Positions 46,587 through 55,843 of a DNA stretch of 64,000 nucleotides are shown piece after piece. Source of the stretch: Aureimonas sp. AU20 (GTDB taxonomy: Bacteria; Pseudomonadota; Alphaproteobacteria; Rhizobiales; Rhizobiaceae); NCBI RefSeq assembly GCF_001442755.1, contig NZ_CP006367.1, forward strand, positions 2,976,001 through 3,040,000. The letters are read 5' to 3'. Positions within the stretch are counted from its first letter, which is position 1. Every line of letters starts with the position of its first letter. Both the position numbers and the translations under genes were made by a program. The notes below the pieces were generated by a model. The model was not told the origin of the DNA. It made no database searches and saw only the letters and a list, made by a program, of their open reading frames with translations.

Positions 46587-47546
46587 TCACCCGGCCTTGG
46601 GGCCGCGCTCGCGTCTCATGATCAGGCGGAAGCCGACTCGTGCGACGGCGAAGAGCGGGCGCGGCAGGTGGTGATAGAGATGATGCGCCACCAGCATCAG
46701 GCGCGGATGCCGGCGCCAGAGTTCCGGCACCGGGAGAATGAACGGGTTCTCCAGCGGCCGCAGTTCCGAGCGGGCCAGCGCTCGCAGGTCTTCCAGCGAC
46801 GCGCCTTCGCGCGCTGCCCGGCGCAGCGCCGGAACGGCCTCGGCGGCCGTCGCGACGGTTCCCCGCCGCTCCGCCAGAAGCGCGAAAAGCCGCTCCAGCG
46901 CGTGGGCCGTGGTGCCGTCGAGCTGGCCCTTTTCGCGCTCGAACAGGGTTTCCAGTTTGGGCTCGGCCAGCGCTTCCAGCGCACTACGTCGAAACCAGAA
47001 CATGGAACTGGCGGCGAAATGATCGGCCTCCAGCGCCTCCAGATCGAGCGGCAGTCGCAGCGCGCCGGCAACGCGCCTCAGCGCCTTGGCGTTGAGGCCG
47101 ATCCGGCTTTCCAGAGGCAGCATGTGGTTGGCCGGGGCGACGAGGCCGAGCCTCGGCTCTTCCTCCATCAGGGCGAGCACGTCCGGCCCGGTCTCCGCTT
47201 CGTCGCGGCGAAGCAGGGTGCCGGTGAGGTGCTTGCGCCAGGCTTCGCCATCGCTGCGGTGCTTGGAGCGCTTGGTGTGGAGCTTCAGCCCGACCGAAAA
47301 GCTCGGGCCGACCTCGCGCAGCGCCCGCAGGAACGGCAGGACGTCCCGCCCCCGGTTTTCCACGTCGATGCGCCGCTGGCGCACGAGATGCGGGCTCTGC
47401 ACCGTAACCAGTTCCAGCGCCGGGTTCGGGCAGGTCACCACGACCTCGAAGGGCCGATCGAAGCTTTCGGCGATCTCCAGCGCCATCTCCGCCCAGACAT
47501 CGGCGTAGAAGGCATGGACGAAGATGACGGGAACGTCCGGCTTCAA
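46587..47546 (-). CDS. Rhamnan synthesis F family protein
   Basis: The 319 residues match the RgpF family, involved in making rhamnose-containing polysaccharide: VIFVHAFYADVWAEM at the start, then NRGRDVLPFLRAL and LKLHTKRSKH. The start is TTG at 47546, overlapping the rmlD stop (TTGA), as the conserved region begins there. It is the last gene of the operon rmlC-rmlB-rmlD-rgpF, so L-rhamnose is very probably its substrate. Confidence 0.88.
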   Translation of the reverse strand: MKPDVPVIFVHAFYADVWAEMALEIAESFDRPFEVVVTCPNPALELVTVQSPHLVRQRRIDVENRGRDVLPFLRALREVGPSFSVGLKLHTKRSKHRSDGEAWRKHLTGTLLRRDEAETGPDVLALMEEEPRLGLVAPANHMLPLESRIGLNAKALRRVAGALRLPLDLEALEADHFAASSMFWFRRSALEALAEPKLETLFEREKGQLDGTTAHALERLFALLAERRGTVATAAEAVPALRRAAREGASLEDLRALARSELRPLENPFILPVPELWRRHPRLMLVAHHLYHHLPRPLFAVARVGFRLIMRRERGPKAG

Positions 47547-48427
47547 GGCGCTTCGTTCGCGGCGAGCGCCGCCATGCAGCGGGTCACGCCGTCCGTCCAG
47601 ACCGGCAGGGAATGGCCGAAGGCGGCGCGGAAGCGCGCGGTGTCGAGCCGCGAATTGGCGGGTCGGCGCGCCGGCGTCGGATAGTCCGCCGTGGTGATGG
47701 GCTCGACGCGAACCGTCTTGCCGCCCGAGGCGGCCAGGCGCTCGAACACGGCCTCGGCAAAGCCCGCCCAGGTCGTCTCGCCCTCGGCCACCATGTGGAA
47801 CGTACCGCGTGCCTCCGGTGCGCCGGACACGAGCTTGCGGGCCACCGCCACGATGCCTCCCGCGATATCAGGCGCGTAGGTCGGCGTTCCCCGCTGATCG
47901 CCCACCACACGCAGTTCGTCCCGCGTCTGCGACAGGCGCAGCATGGTCTTCAGGAAGTTCGCGCCATAGGGACCGTAGACCCAAGCCGTGCGCAGGATGG
48001 CATGGTTCGGGTTCGCCTCCGCCACGAGCCGCTCGCCTTCCAGCTTGGAGCGGCCATAAACGCCCTGCGGCCCGGTCGGGTCGGTCTCGACGTAAGGCGC
48101 GCTCTTGTCGCCGGCGAAGACATAGTCGGTCGAGATGTGGATCACGGGAAGGCCGGCGGCCGCCGCAGCAGCGGCGGCGTTTCCCGCCCCTTCGGCGTTG
48201 ACGGCGAAGGCCGCCGCTTCCTCGCTCTCGGCCTTGTCCACCGCCGTATAGGCGGCGGCGTTCACCACCGCGTCCGGCCGGTGTTCGGCGATCGCGAGAT
48301 CGAGCGAGGCGCGGTCTGTGATGTCCAGCGCCGGGCGCCCGAGCGCCACGAGCTCAAGGTCGCCGCCCGACAGAGTCAGAAGCGCCTGCGCGACCTGACC
48401 GTCGCGCCCCGTCACGAGAAGCCGCAT
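47543..48427 (-). CDS. rmlD: dTDP-4-dehydrorhamnose reductase
   Basis: RmlD makes dTDP-L-rhamnose with NADPH, the last step of the pathway. The 294 residues have LLVTGRDGQVAQAL, NAAAYTAVDKAESE, STDYVFAGDK and the YGRSKLEGE catalytic motif. The ATG at 48427 follows AAGGG; a TTG three codons earlier overlaps the rmlB stop and is possible. Confidence 0.95.
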   Translation of the reverse strand: MRLLVTGRDGQVAQALLTLSGGDLELVALGRPALDITDRASLDLAIAEHRPDAVVNAAAYTAVDKAESEEAAAFAVNAEGAGNAAAAAAAAGLPVIHISTDYVFAGDKSAPYVETDPTGPQGVYGRSKLEGERLVAEANPNHAILRTAWVYGPYGANFLKTMLRLSQTRDELRVVGDQRGTPTYAPDIAGGIVAVARKLVSGAPEARGTFHMVAEGETTWAGFAEAVFERLAASGGKTVRVEPITTADYPTPARRPANSRLDTARFRAAFGHSLPVWTDGVTRCMAALAANEAP

Positions 48428-48432
48428 CCCGC

Positions 48433-49491
48433 TCAACCCTTCGCGCCGAGGCGCTGGCCGCTATAGCGACCCTCGCGGATCGGCTGCCACCAGTCGCGAT
48501 TGTCGAGATACCAGCGGACGGTCTTTTCCAGACCCGTCTCGAACGTCTCCTCGGCCTTCCAGCCGAGTTCGGTCTCGATGCGCGTGGCGTCGATGGCATA
48601 GCGCAGGTCGTGGCCCGGGCGATCCGTCACGAAGTCGATCAGCGAGCGGCGCTTGGTGCCGTCCGCCAGCGGCGACAGGCGGTCCAGCGTGTCGCAGATC
48701 GTCTCGACCACAGCGAGGTTCGAGCGCTCGTTGCGCCCACCGATATTGTAGGAGCGGCCGATCTCGCCCTTGGTCGCGACCAGCGCCAGGGCGCGGGCGT
48801 GATCCGCGACGAAGAGCCAGTCGCGCACGTTCTCGCCCCGGCCGTAGACCGGCAGGCGCTTGCCCTCCAGCCCGTTCAGGATGATGAGCGGGATGAGCTT
48901 CTCGGGGAAATGATAGGGCCCGTAATTGTTCGAGCAGTTCGAAAGCACCACCGGCAGATGGTAGGTGTGGTGCCAGGCCATGACGAGATGGTCGGACGAG
49001 GCCTTCGACGCCGAATAGGGCGAGGACGGCGCGTAGGGCGTGTCCTCGGTGAAGAGGCTGTCGTCCAGCGGCAGGTCGCCGAAGACCTCGTCGGTCGAGA
49101 TATGGTGGAAGCGGAAGGCCGCCTTGCGCTCGCCTGAGAGCTCTGACCAGTAGGCCCGCGCCGCTTCCAGAAGCTCGTAGGTGCCGACGATGTTGGTCTG
49201 GATGAAGTCGCCCGGCCCGTCGATCGAGCGATCGACATGGCTTTCGGCGGCCAGATGCATGATCGCGTCGACCTCTTCCCGGCGAAGGATGTCCAGCACG
49301 AAGGCGCGATCGAGAATGTCGCCCTTCACGAAGGTATAGCGCGGGTCGTCGGCGATCGAATCGAGCGAGGACAGGCTCGCCGCATAGGTCAGCTTGTCGA
49401 GATTGACGACGGAATGCTCCGTGTCGTTCACGAGATGCCGGCAGACGGCCGAACCGATGAAGCCGGCGCCGCCGGTGACGAGGATCTTCAT
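48433..49491 (-). CDS. rmlB: dTDP-glucose 4,6-dehydratase
   Basis: RmlB forms dTDP-4-keto-6-deoxyglucose. The 352 residues contain [11 protein letters not shown] (6-16), [33 protein letters not shown] (catalytic Tyr/Lys) and [18 protein letters not shown]. It is encoded one base after rmlC and just before rmlD. Confidence 0.97.
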   Translation of the reverse strand: MKILVTGGAGFIGSAVCRHLVNDTEHSVVNLDKLTYAASLSSLDSIADDPRYTFVKGDILDRAFVLDILRREEVDAIMHLAAESHVDRSIDGPGDFIQTNIVGTYELLEAARAYWSELSGERKAAFRFHHISTDEVFGDLPLDDSLFTEDTPYAPSSPYSASKASSDHLVMAWHHTYHLPVVLSNCSNNYGPYHFPEKLIPLIILNGLEGKRLPVYGRGENVRDWLFVADHARALALVATKGEIGRSYNIGGRNERSNLAVVETICDTLDRLSPLADGTKRRSLIDFVTDRPGHDLRYAIDATRIETELGWKAEETFETGLEKTVRWYLDNRDWWQPIREGRYSGQRLGAKG

Positions 49492-49492
49492 G

Positions 49493-50065
49493 TCAGGCCT
49501 CGTTCTCGTAGACGAAGGGCGATTCGATGTCGCGAAGGTTCGGAGCCGCCTCGTCCTTGGCGGACAGGACCGGTTCGCGGCCGCCGAGAGGCCAGTCGAT
49601 GGCGAAGTCCGGATCGTCGAAGCGGATGGAGCGGTCGTGCTGCCCGCTATAGGGCGCGCTCACCTTATAGAAGACCTCGGTGTGCGGAACGAGCGTGACG
49701 AAGCCGTGTGCGAAGCCGACCGGCACGAGGATTTGGTTGAAGCTTTCGGCCGAAAGCTCCAGCGACACCCACTTGCCGAAGGTCGGCGAGCCCTTGCGGA
49801 TGTCCACCGCGACGTCGAGGATCTTGCCGCGCAGCACGCGAACCAGCTTGTCCTGGGCGAAGGGCGGTTCCTGATAGTGCAGGCCCCGCAGCGTAAACGC
49901 CTCGGCGGAGTAGGACTGGTTGTCCTGCATCCAGTCCTTATCGACGTTATTGGCGCGAAGTCGGTCGCGGTTGAAGGTTTCCGAGAAGAAACCGCGGTCA
50001 TCCCCGAATTTCCTCGGCACGATTTCCAATACGTCCGGAATAGCCAGAGCGCGGACTTCGAGCAT
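49493..50065 (-). CDS. rmlC: dTDP-4-dehydrorhamnose 3,5-epimerase
   Basis: RmlC epimerises C3 and C5 of the keto sugar. The 190-residue cupin-like protein shows [30 protein letters not shown] (with the catalytic His) and [11 protein letters not shown]. It is the first gene of the operon; a 13-bp palindrome lies 29 bases upstream of its start, in the region shared with rmlA. Confidence 0.96.
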   Translation of the reverse strand: MLEVRALAIPDVLEIVPRKFGDDRGFFSETFNRDRLRANNVDKDWMQDNQSYSAEAFTLRGLHYQEPPFAQDKLVRVLRGKILDVAVDIRKGSPTFGKWVSLELSAESFNQILVPVGFAHGFVTLVPHTEVFYKVSAPYSGQHDRSIRFDDPDFAIDWPLGGREPVLSAKDEAAPNLRDIESPFVYENEA

Positions 50066-50093
50066 GAAACAACCTTCGCCTGTTGGTTTTGAA

Positions 50094-50106
50094 AGCGTTT
50101 AACGCT
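50094..50106. promoter_or_regulatory. 13-bp palindrome between rmlC and rmlA
   Basis: AGCGTT-T-AACGCT is a perfect inverted repeat between the divergent rmlC and rmlA genes, a likely place for an operator or a promoter element. Confidence 0.4.
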
Positions 50107-50206
50107 ATTGCCCGGCTTGCGGCAAGAAGGGAAGCAGCGCAGCTTGGCTCCCGCCTGCCGGCTTGAACGGTTGGTTAATGTCGACAGGACGGATGGAGCA
50201 GTGGCG

Positions 50207-51079
50207 ATGAAGGGCATCATTCTGGCGGGCGGAAGCGGCACGCGGCTGCATCCGATGACGCTGACGGCGTCGAAGCAGCTCCTGCCGGTCTACGACAAGC
50301 CGATGATCTACTATCCGCTGTCGGTCCTCATGCTGACCGGCATCCGGGACATTCTCATCATCTCCACTCCGCACGACCTGCCCCGCTTCCGCGCCCTGCT
50401 GGGCACGGGCGAGCGCTGGGGCATGAAGTTCACCTATGCCGAGCAGCCGAGCCCGGACGGGCTCGCGCAGGCCTATCTCATCGGCGAGGAGTTCGTCGGC
50501 GGCGAGAAGTCGGCGCTGATCCTGGGCGACAACGTGTTCTACGGCCACGGCCTGCCAGAGCTTCTGGGCAGCGCGGTGACGCGCGACAAGGGCGCCAGCG
50601 TCTTCGCCTATCATGTGAACGATCCCGAGCGTTACGGCGTCGTGGCCTTCGACGAAGCGGGCCGCGCCACCTCGATCGAAGAAAAGCCTCAGAATCCCGC
50701 CTCCAACTGGGCCGTCACCGGGCTCTATTTCTACGACGGGCGCGCCTCCGAGTTCGCCCGCGCGCTGAAGCCCTCGCCGCGCGGCGAGCTGGAGATCACC
50801 GATCTCAACCGCGTCTATCTCGAGGAAGGCTCGCTCAGCGTCGAATGCATGGGCCGGGGCTTCGCCTGGCTCGACACGGGCACGCCCGATTCGCTGCTGC
50901 AAGCGGCCGAATTCGTGCGCACGCTAGAGCATCGCCAGGGCTTCAAGGTCTGCTGCCCGGAGGAGATCGCGTTCAATCTCGGCTTCATCGACGCCGACCA
51001 GCTGACGCGCCTCGGCAAGGAACTCGGCAAGAGCCAGTACGGCGTCTATCTCCAGAAGATCGCCCAAGGCGGCCTCTGA
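50207..51079 (+). CDS. rmlA: Glucose-1-phosphate thymidylyltransferase
   Basis: RmlA makes dTDP-glucose, the first step of dTDP-rhamnose synthesis. The 290 residues have [11 protein letters not shown] (8-18), [27 protein letters not shown] and [12 protein letters not shown]. The ATG at 50207 follows GGATGGAG. It is divergent from rmlCBD, so the pathway is split between two transcripts. Confidence 0.97.
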   Translation: MKGIILAGGSGTRLHPMTLTASKQLLPVYDKPMIYYPLSVLMLTGIRDILIISTPHDLPRFRALLGTGERWGMKFTYAEQPSPDGLAQAYLIGEEFVGGEKSALILGDNVFYGHGLPELLGSAVTRDKGASVFAYHVNDPERYGVVAFDEAGRATSIEEKPQNPASNWAVTGLYFYDGRASEFARALKPSPRGELEITDLNRVYLEEGSLSVECMGRGFAWLDTGTPDSLLQAAEFVRTLEHRQGFKVCCPEEIAFNLGFIDADQLTRLGKELGKSQYGVYLQKIAQGGL

Positions 51080-51225
51080 CCCCGGTCGCCTCGCGCTTGT
51101 TAGCAGCGGGGCGAATGGCTACTAGCTGAGAAGTCCGGGCGATCCGTCGCCCGGCAGCCTCCCGCTGCCCGCGTGCCGTGGAGGCGCCGGACCATCCGGC
51201 CCCGACAGAAGGACCATCGGATAGC

Positions 51226-52065
51226 ATGGCTTTGACGGACGCTCCTGTTTTCGTCTCCACCGGTCACTCCGACCGGAAGGCCCGGATGCGCGAATGCGTG
51301 GCGGACTTTTCCAAGGGTCTGGGGATGCGCGAGCTCTGGCTGTTTCTGGGCTGGCGGGACGTGCGCAAGCACTACCAGCGCTCCGTGCTCGGCCCGTTCT
51401 GGCTGACGCTGTCCATGGGCCTGATGGTTCTCGGCCTCGGCATCCTCTATTCGCAGATCTTCGGGCAGGCGATCCACGACTACCTGCCCTTCCTGGCGAT
51501 CGGCTTCATCATCTGGGGGCTCATCAGCGGCCTGATCATCGGCGCGTGCGACGTGTATTCCGGCGCCGCCGCCTCGGTACGGCAGGTGCGCATGCCGCTC
51601 AGCATCTACGTCTTCCAGTTCGTCTGGCGCCAGTTCATCACCTTCGCCCACAACTTCATCATCTATATCGTGGTGGCGATCTTCTTCGGCCTTTCGCCGG
51701 GGCTGAATGTGCTGATGTTCTTGCCCGCCCTCGTTCTGGTGGTGCTGAACGGCTTCTTCGTCACCATGATCCTGGCGCCGCTCTGCGCGCGCTTCCGCGA
51801 CATTCCGATGATCGTGCAGAGCGTGGTGCAGATCGTGTTCTTCATGACGCCGATCCTGTGGGACCCCAAGCTCGTTCCCCAGCGCGCCGTCTTCCTTCAG
51901 GCCAACCCGTTCTACCATTTCATCGAGATCATCCGCGCGCCGCTTCTCGGCCGCGTGGCCTCGCTGGAGAACTGGACGATCTGCCTCGGGCTGACCGCCG
52001 TTCTCGGCTTCCTCGCCTTCCATTTCTTCGCGCGCTATCGCCCGCGCATCGCATATTGGGCCTGA
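51226..52065 (+). CDS. Polysaccharide ABC exporter permease (Wzm-like)
   Basis: This is an ABC-2 type permease of 279 residues with six membrane helices. The N-terminal sequence LFLGWRDVRKHYQRSVLGPFW is typical of O-antigen/capsule exporters. Together with the next gene it would flip a lipid-linked polysaccharide to the periplasm. The ATG at 51226 is preferred; an in-frame GTG 16 codons earlier (51178) remains possible. It lies 147 bases after rmlA. Confidence 0.93.
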   Translation: MALTDAPVFVSTGHSDRKARMRECVADFSKGLGMRELWLFLGWRDVRKHYQRSVLGPFWLTLSMGLMVLGLGILYSQIFGQAIHDYLPFLAIGFIIWGLISGLIIGACDVYSGAAASVRQVRMPLSIYVFQFVWRQFITFAHNFIIYIVVAIFFGLSPGLNVLMFLPALVLVVLNGFFVTMILAPLCARFRDIPMIVQSVVQIVFFMTPILWDPKLVPQRAVFLQANPFYHFIEIIRAPLLGRVASLENWTICLGLTAVLGFLAFHFFARYRPRIAYWA

Positions 52066-52071
52066 TCCCGA

Positions 52072-52827
52072 ATGGCTTCGATCCAGTTCGAGAACGTCTC
52101 GGTCGACATTCCCGTCTTCAACGCGAGCAACCGCTCGCTGAAGAACAATGTCCTGTCCGCCGCCACCGGCGGCCAGATCCAGCCGCGCGACAGCGGCCGC
52201 ATGGCCGTGCGCGCCATCGACAACCTGTCCTTCGAGCTGACGCATGGAACGCGGGTCGGCCTCATCGGCCATAACGGCGCCGGCAAGTCCACCATGCTGC
52301 GGGTCATCGCCGGCATCTACACGCCGACGGGCGGGCGCGTCACGGTCGAGGGCGACGTCGCGCCGATGTTCGACATCGGCTTCGGCATGGACCCGGACGC
52401 GACGGGCTGGGACAACATCATCCTGCGCGGCATGCTGCTTGGCTATTCCAAGCGCGAAATCCAGGAAAAGGCGCGCGACATCGCGCTCGTCAGCGATCTC
52501 GGCGAATTCCTCGACATGCCGCTGCGGACCTATTCGGCCGGCATGTCGACCCGCCTCGCCTTCGCCGTCTCCACCTCGATCAGGCCCGAGATCCTCCTGA
52601 TCGACGAGGGCATCGGCGCCGGTGACGCGGCCTTCCTGGCCCAGGCGCGCGAGCGCATGCAGCGCTTCATTAGTGAAGCCGGCCTCCTCGTGCTCGCCTC
52701 GCATGCCGACGACCTCCTGCGCCAATGGTGCCGGACCGGCATCTGGATGGAGCACGGCCGAATGCGCATGCATGGCGAGATCGAAGAGGTTCTCGCCGCC
52801 TATCACGCCTCGCTCGCGGGCGGTTAA
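52072..52827 (+). CDS. Polysaccharide ABC exporter ATPase (Wzt-like, no C-terminal domain)
   Basis: This ATPase partners the permease six bases upstream. The 251 residues show Walker A GHNGAGKST (66-74), signature YSAGMSTRLAFA and Walker B EILLIDEGIGAGD. It ends directly after the nucleotide-binding domain and lacks the C-terminal carbohydrate-binding domain of Wzt proteins that recognise capped O-chains. The system therefore resembles the KpsT/short Wzt type, which does not read the chain end. Confidence 0.94.
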   Translation: MASIQFENVSVDIPVFNASNRSLKNNVLSAATGGQIQPRDSGRMAVRAIDNLSFELTHGTRVGLIGHNGAGKSTMLRVIAGIYTPTGGRVTVEGDVAPMFDIGFGMDPDATGWDNIILRGMLLGYSKREIQEKARDIALVSDLGEFLDMPLRTYSAGMSTRLAFAVSTSIRPEILLIDEGIGAGDAAFLAQARERMQRFISEAGLLVLASHADDLLRQWCRTGIWMEHGRMRMHGEIEEVLAAYHASLAGG

Positions 52828-53230
52828 GCTTCGCCCCCCTCCTCAATCTAAGGACGCGCCTCCTCGAATACGGTTGGAGAGCATTCCCTTTTGGGTGGGG
52901 GTGTATCCAGCCGCTTCAGACGTCCGGACTGAGTCGCGCATCCCGCTTTCGCTAGGCCTCGTCGCGGTACGCCTGCCCTCGACTTGAGCAGAGAATGGAT
53001 CGCGAGCACCAAGACCGAGCCACAACCTGCCCGTTCATTGATTCTCGTGTTCATTCACAGCCCGTTCGATCAGGGAATAAGCACCGAACGCTCAAACCCT
53101 GGGCGTGGTGAACTCGTCTTGAGCAGCTCCCCATCCCGCGCTGCAGGAATATCAGGAATGCCGCTCGGCGAGGCTTGGCATTTGCCCGGTTTGGCCCATT
53201 CTTGTCGGGTCGAAACGTGGGGGGTTCGGG
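52828..53230. other. Intergenic stretch of 400 bases
   Basis: No convincing gene is seen. A 68-residue minus-strand ORF (52848-53054) is Arg/Ser/Pro rich with no ribosome-binding site. No terminator, tRNA or recognised riboswitch was found. It should hold the promoter of the ATP-grasp operon. Confidence 0.5.
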
Positions 53231-54643
53231 TTGAGTGCATTTGACGAAATGCTGGCGAGCGAAGCGGGCGTGCGCGAGCCGTATCGACGGTTCCAGTCCT
53301 GGTTCGAGACGCAGGTTCCCCAGACCTTGGCCCGCAAGGCCGGCGAGGCGGAAGGCTTCTTCCGACGCACCGGCATCACCTTCAACGTGTATGGCGAACA
53401 GGAAGCGGCCGAGCGCCTGATCCCCTTCGACCTCGTTCCCCGCATCATCGCCGGCCGCGAATGGGCGCGCCTTGCCGAGGGCATCGAGCAGCGCGTGAAG
53501 GGCCTCAACGCCTTTCTCGACGACATCTATCACGATCAGGAAATCGTGAAGGCCGGCATCGTTCCCGAACGCCTCATCAAGGGCAACGAGGCCTTCGTGC
53601 CGCAGATGAAGGGCTTCCGCCCGCCCGGCGGCGTCTACACCCACATCATCGGCGTCGACATCGTGCGCACGGCTGAGAACCAGTTCTATGTCCTCGAGGA
53701 CAACGCGCGCACCCCCTCCGGCGTCTCGTACATGATCGAGAACCGCGAGACGATGATGCAGATGTTCCCGGAGCTGTTCGCGCAGAACCGGGTGCGGCCG
53801 GTGGAGACCTATCCCCGGCATCTGCGCCGCTCGCTCCAGGCCGTCGCCCCCCCGGCCTGCAAGGGCACGCCACGCGTCGCCGTGCTCACCCCCGGCATCC
53901 ACAATTCCGCCTATTACGAGCACGCCTTCCTGGCCGACCAGATGGGCGTCGAGCTGGTCGAAGGCACGGACCTCAAGCTGGTGGACGGGCGCATCGCCAT
54001 GCGCACGACGCAAGGCTATCTGCCGATCGACGTGCTCTACCGGCGCGTGGACGACGCCTATCTCGACCCGCTCGAATTCAACCCGGACTCCGTGCTCGGC
54101 GTGCCGGGGATCATGGATGTCTACCGCAGCGGCGGCATCACCATCGCCAATGCCCCGGGCACGGGCATTTCCGACGACAAGGCGATCTATTCCTACATGC
54201 CGGAGATCGTCGAGTTCTACACCGGCAAGCCGGCGATCCTCGAAAACGTGCCGACCTGGCGCTGCGCCGAGGAACAGAGCCTGGCCTATGTGCTGGAGCA
54301 CCTAGACGAACTCGTGGTGAAGGAGGTCCATGGCTCGGGCGGTTACGGAATGCTGGTCGGCCCCGCCGCCTCCAAAGGCGAATGCGAGGCCTTCGCCGCC
54401 AAGCTGCGCGCCCGACCCGGGAACTACATCGCCCAGCCGACCCTGGCGCTTTCCACCGTCCCAATCCTGACGGAAAAGGGCCTCGCCCCGCGCCACGTGG
54501 ACCTTCGCCCCTTCGTGCTCGTGTCCGACACGATCAAGATCATTCCCGGCGGCCTCACCCGTGTCGCCCTCAAGGAGGGCTCGCTCGTGGTGAATTCGAG
54601 CCAGGGGGGCGGCACGAAGGACACTTGGGTGCTAGAGGACTGA
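53231..54643 (+). CDS. Circularly permuted ATP-grasp protein
   Basis: The 470 residues match the circularly permuted ATP-grasp type 2 family (DUF404/DUF407): FLDDIYHDQEIVKAGIVPE, FYVLEDNARTPSGVSYMIENR, GIHNSAYYEHAFLA, then VVKEVHGSGGYGMLVGP and the final QGGGTKDTWVL. ATP-grasp enzymes ligate carboxylates to amines or thiols; this family is predicted to make peptides. The start is TTG at 53231 with GGGGGG upstream; an ATG six codons later is possible. It is followed by alpha-E and Anbu genes, the classical context. Confidence 0.92.
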   Translation: MSAFDEMLASEAGVREPYRRFQSWFETQVPQTLARKAGEAEGFFRRTGITFNVYGEQEAAERLIPFDLVPRIIAGREWARLAEGIEQRVKGLNAFLDDIYHDQEIVKAGIVPERLIKGNEAFVPQMKGFRPPGGVYTHIIGVDIVRTAENQFYVLEDNARTPSGVSYMIENRETMMQMFPELFAQNRVRPVETYPRHLRRSLQAVAPPACKGTPRVAVLTPGIHNSAYYEHAFLADQMGVELVEGTDLKLVDGRIAMRTTQGYLPIDVLYRRVDDAYLDPLEFNPDSVLGVPGIMDVYRSGGITIANAPGTGISDDKAIYSYMPEIVEFYTGKPAILENVPTWRCAEEQSLAYVLEHLDELVVKEVHGSGGYGMLVGPAASKGECEAFAAKLRARPGNYIAQPTLALSTVPILTEKGLAPRHVDLRPFVLVSDTIKIIPGGLTRVALKEGSLVVNSSQGGGTKDTWVLED

Positions 54644-54764
54644 ACCGGAGGCGACAGGTCGGGCGGGTTCCCGCTCGGTCCCTGTCGCTCCCTTCACCAG
54701 CCCTTCCGCTCCCGGCGGAAGTTCCCGGCGGCGCGCCGCGCAAACAGGATCAGAATCGCGACAG

Positions 54765-55706
54765 ATGGCACTTCTCGGACGCACCGCCAACGGACTCTTC
54801 TGGATGCAGCGCTATATCGAGCGGGCCGAGAACATGGCCCGGCTTCTCGACGCGGGTCTTCGTCTGTCGCTGACCAATCTTTCCGCCGAGCCCGACGAGT
54901 GGCAGTCCGTTCTGGTCTCGGCCGGCGTCGAGAACGGCTATCTCGCGAAGTACGAGAGCTTCGAGCCGGCGCAGATCATCGACTACATGCTTCGCGACTT
55001 CGACAATCCGTCGAGCGTGCTGTCCTCCATGGGTACCGCGCGCACCAACGGGCGCATGGTGCGCACGGCGTTGACGCGCGAGACCTGGGAGGCAATCAAC
55101 GAAAGTTGGTTGATCCTACGCCAGCAGTTGGCAAGCCCGGTCGACGATCTGCCGGCCATCCTCGACCTCGTGAAGGCGCGCACAGCGCTGATCCGAGGCT
55201 CGTTCTACGGAACGATGCTGCGCAACCCGATCTTCGACTTCTGCAATCTCGGCACCTTCGTGGAGCGGGCCGACAACACCGCCCGCATTCTGGACGTGAA
55301 ATACTGGGTGCTCATGCCCCGGCATTCCTCTGTCGGCTCCTCGCTCGACAATTATCAATGGGGCTCGATCCTGCGGTCGGTCTCGGCGCTGCGCTCCTAT
55401 GCCTGGGAATACGACGCGGATCTGAGGGCCGTCGACATCATCGACTTCCTCCTCCTCAACCGGCGCATGCCGCGCTCGCTCGCCTATTCCTATCGCTGCA
55501 TCCACGACAGTCTGGATTATCTCGAACGCGCCTATGGGCAGGAGCGCGAGTGCCACGCCACGGCCCGCGCCATCTCGGCCCGGCTGGAGCAGCACACCGT
55601 CACCGAGATCATCGAGGCCGGGCTTCACGAGTTCCTGGAAACGCTGATCCTCGACAACAACCGCCTGTCCAACGAGATCGCCCGAGACTTCAGCTTCTAT
55701 TCCTGA
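54765..55706 (+). CDS. Alpha-E domain protein (DUF403)
   Basis: The 313-residue, almost wholly helical protein has the alpha-E hallmarks NGLFWMQRYIERAENMARLL at the start and later RNPIFDFCNLGTFVERADNTAR. The repeated ER-E/DN-TAR pattern forms the conserved core. Its function is unproven; it always pairs with the circularly permuted ATP-grasp, either in one gene or adjacent as here. It is predicted to help in peptide bond formation. Confidence 0.93.
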   Translation: MALLGRTANGLFWMQRYIERAENMARLLDAGLRLSLTNLSAEPDEWQSVLVSAGVENGYLAKYESFEPAQIIDYMLRDFDNPSSVLSSMGTARTNGRMVRTALTRETWEAINESWLILRQQLASPVDDLPAILDLVKARTALIRGSFYGTMLRNPIFDFCNLGTFVERADNTARILDVKYWVLMPRHSSVGSSLDNYQWGSILRSVSALRSYAWEYDADLRAVDIIDFLLLNRRMPRSLAYSYRCIHDSLDYLERAYGQERECHATARAISARLEQHTVTEIIEAGLHEFLETLILDNNRLSNEIARDFSFYS

Positions 55707-55843
55707 CCTCCCCATCCTGAAGGCTCGCGCAAGCCTCGGGGCCGTTTCGCGGCGCCGGGGCTTGTGATTGCGCGCGCGCACCGGCATATCCTCGCGCCCA
55801 AAGGCCCGTCTTCCGTCCACCCGGGGTCTCAGGAGCAGTCGAA

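Noticed and set aside
52848..53054. Minus-strand ORF of 68 codons
   Set aside because: It has no ribosome-binding site and a composition typical of random GC-rich frames; no domain or neighbour supports it.
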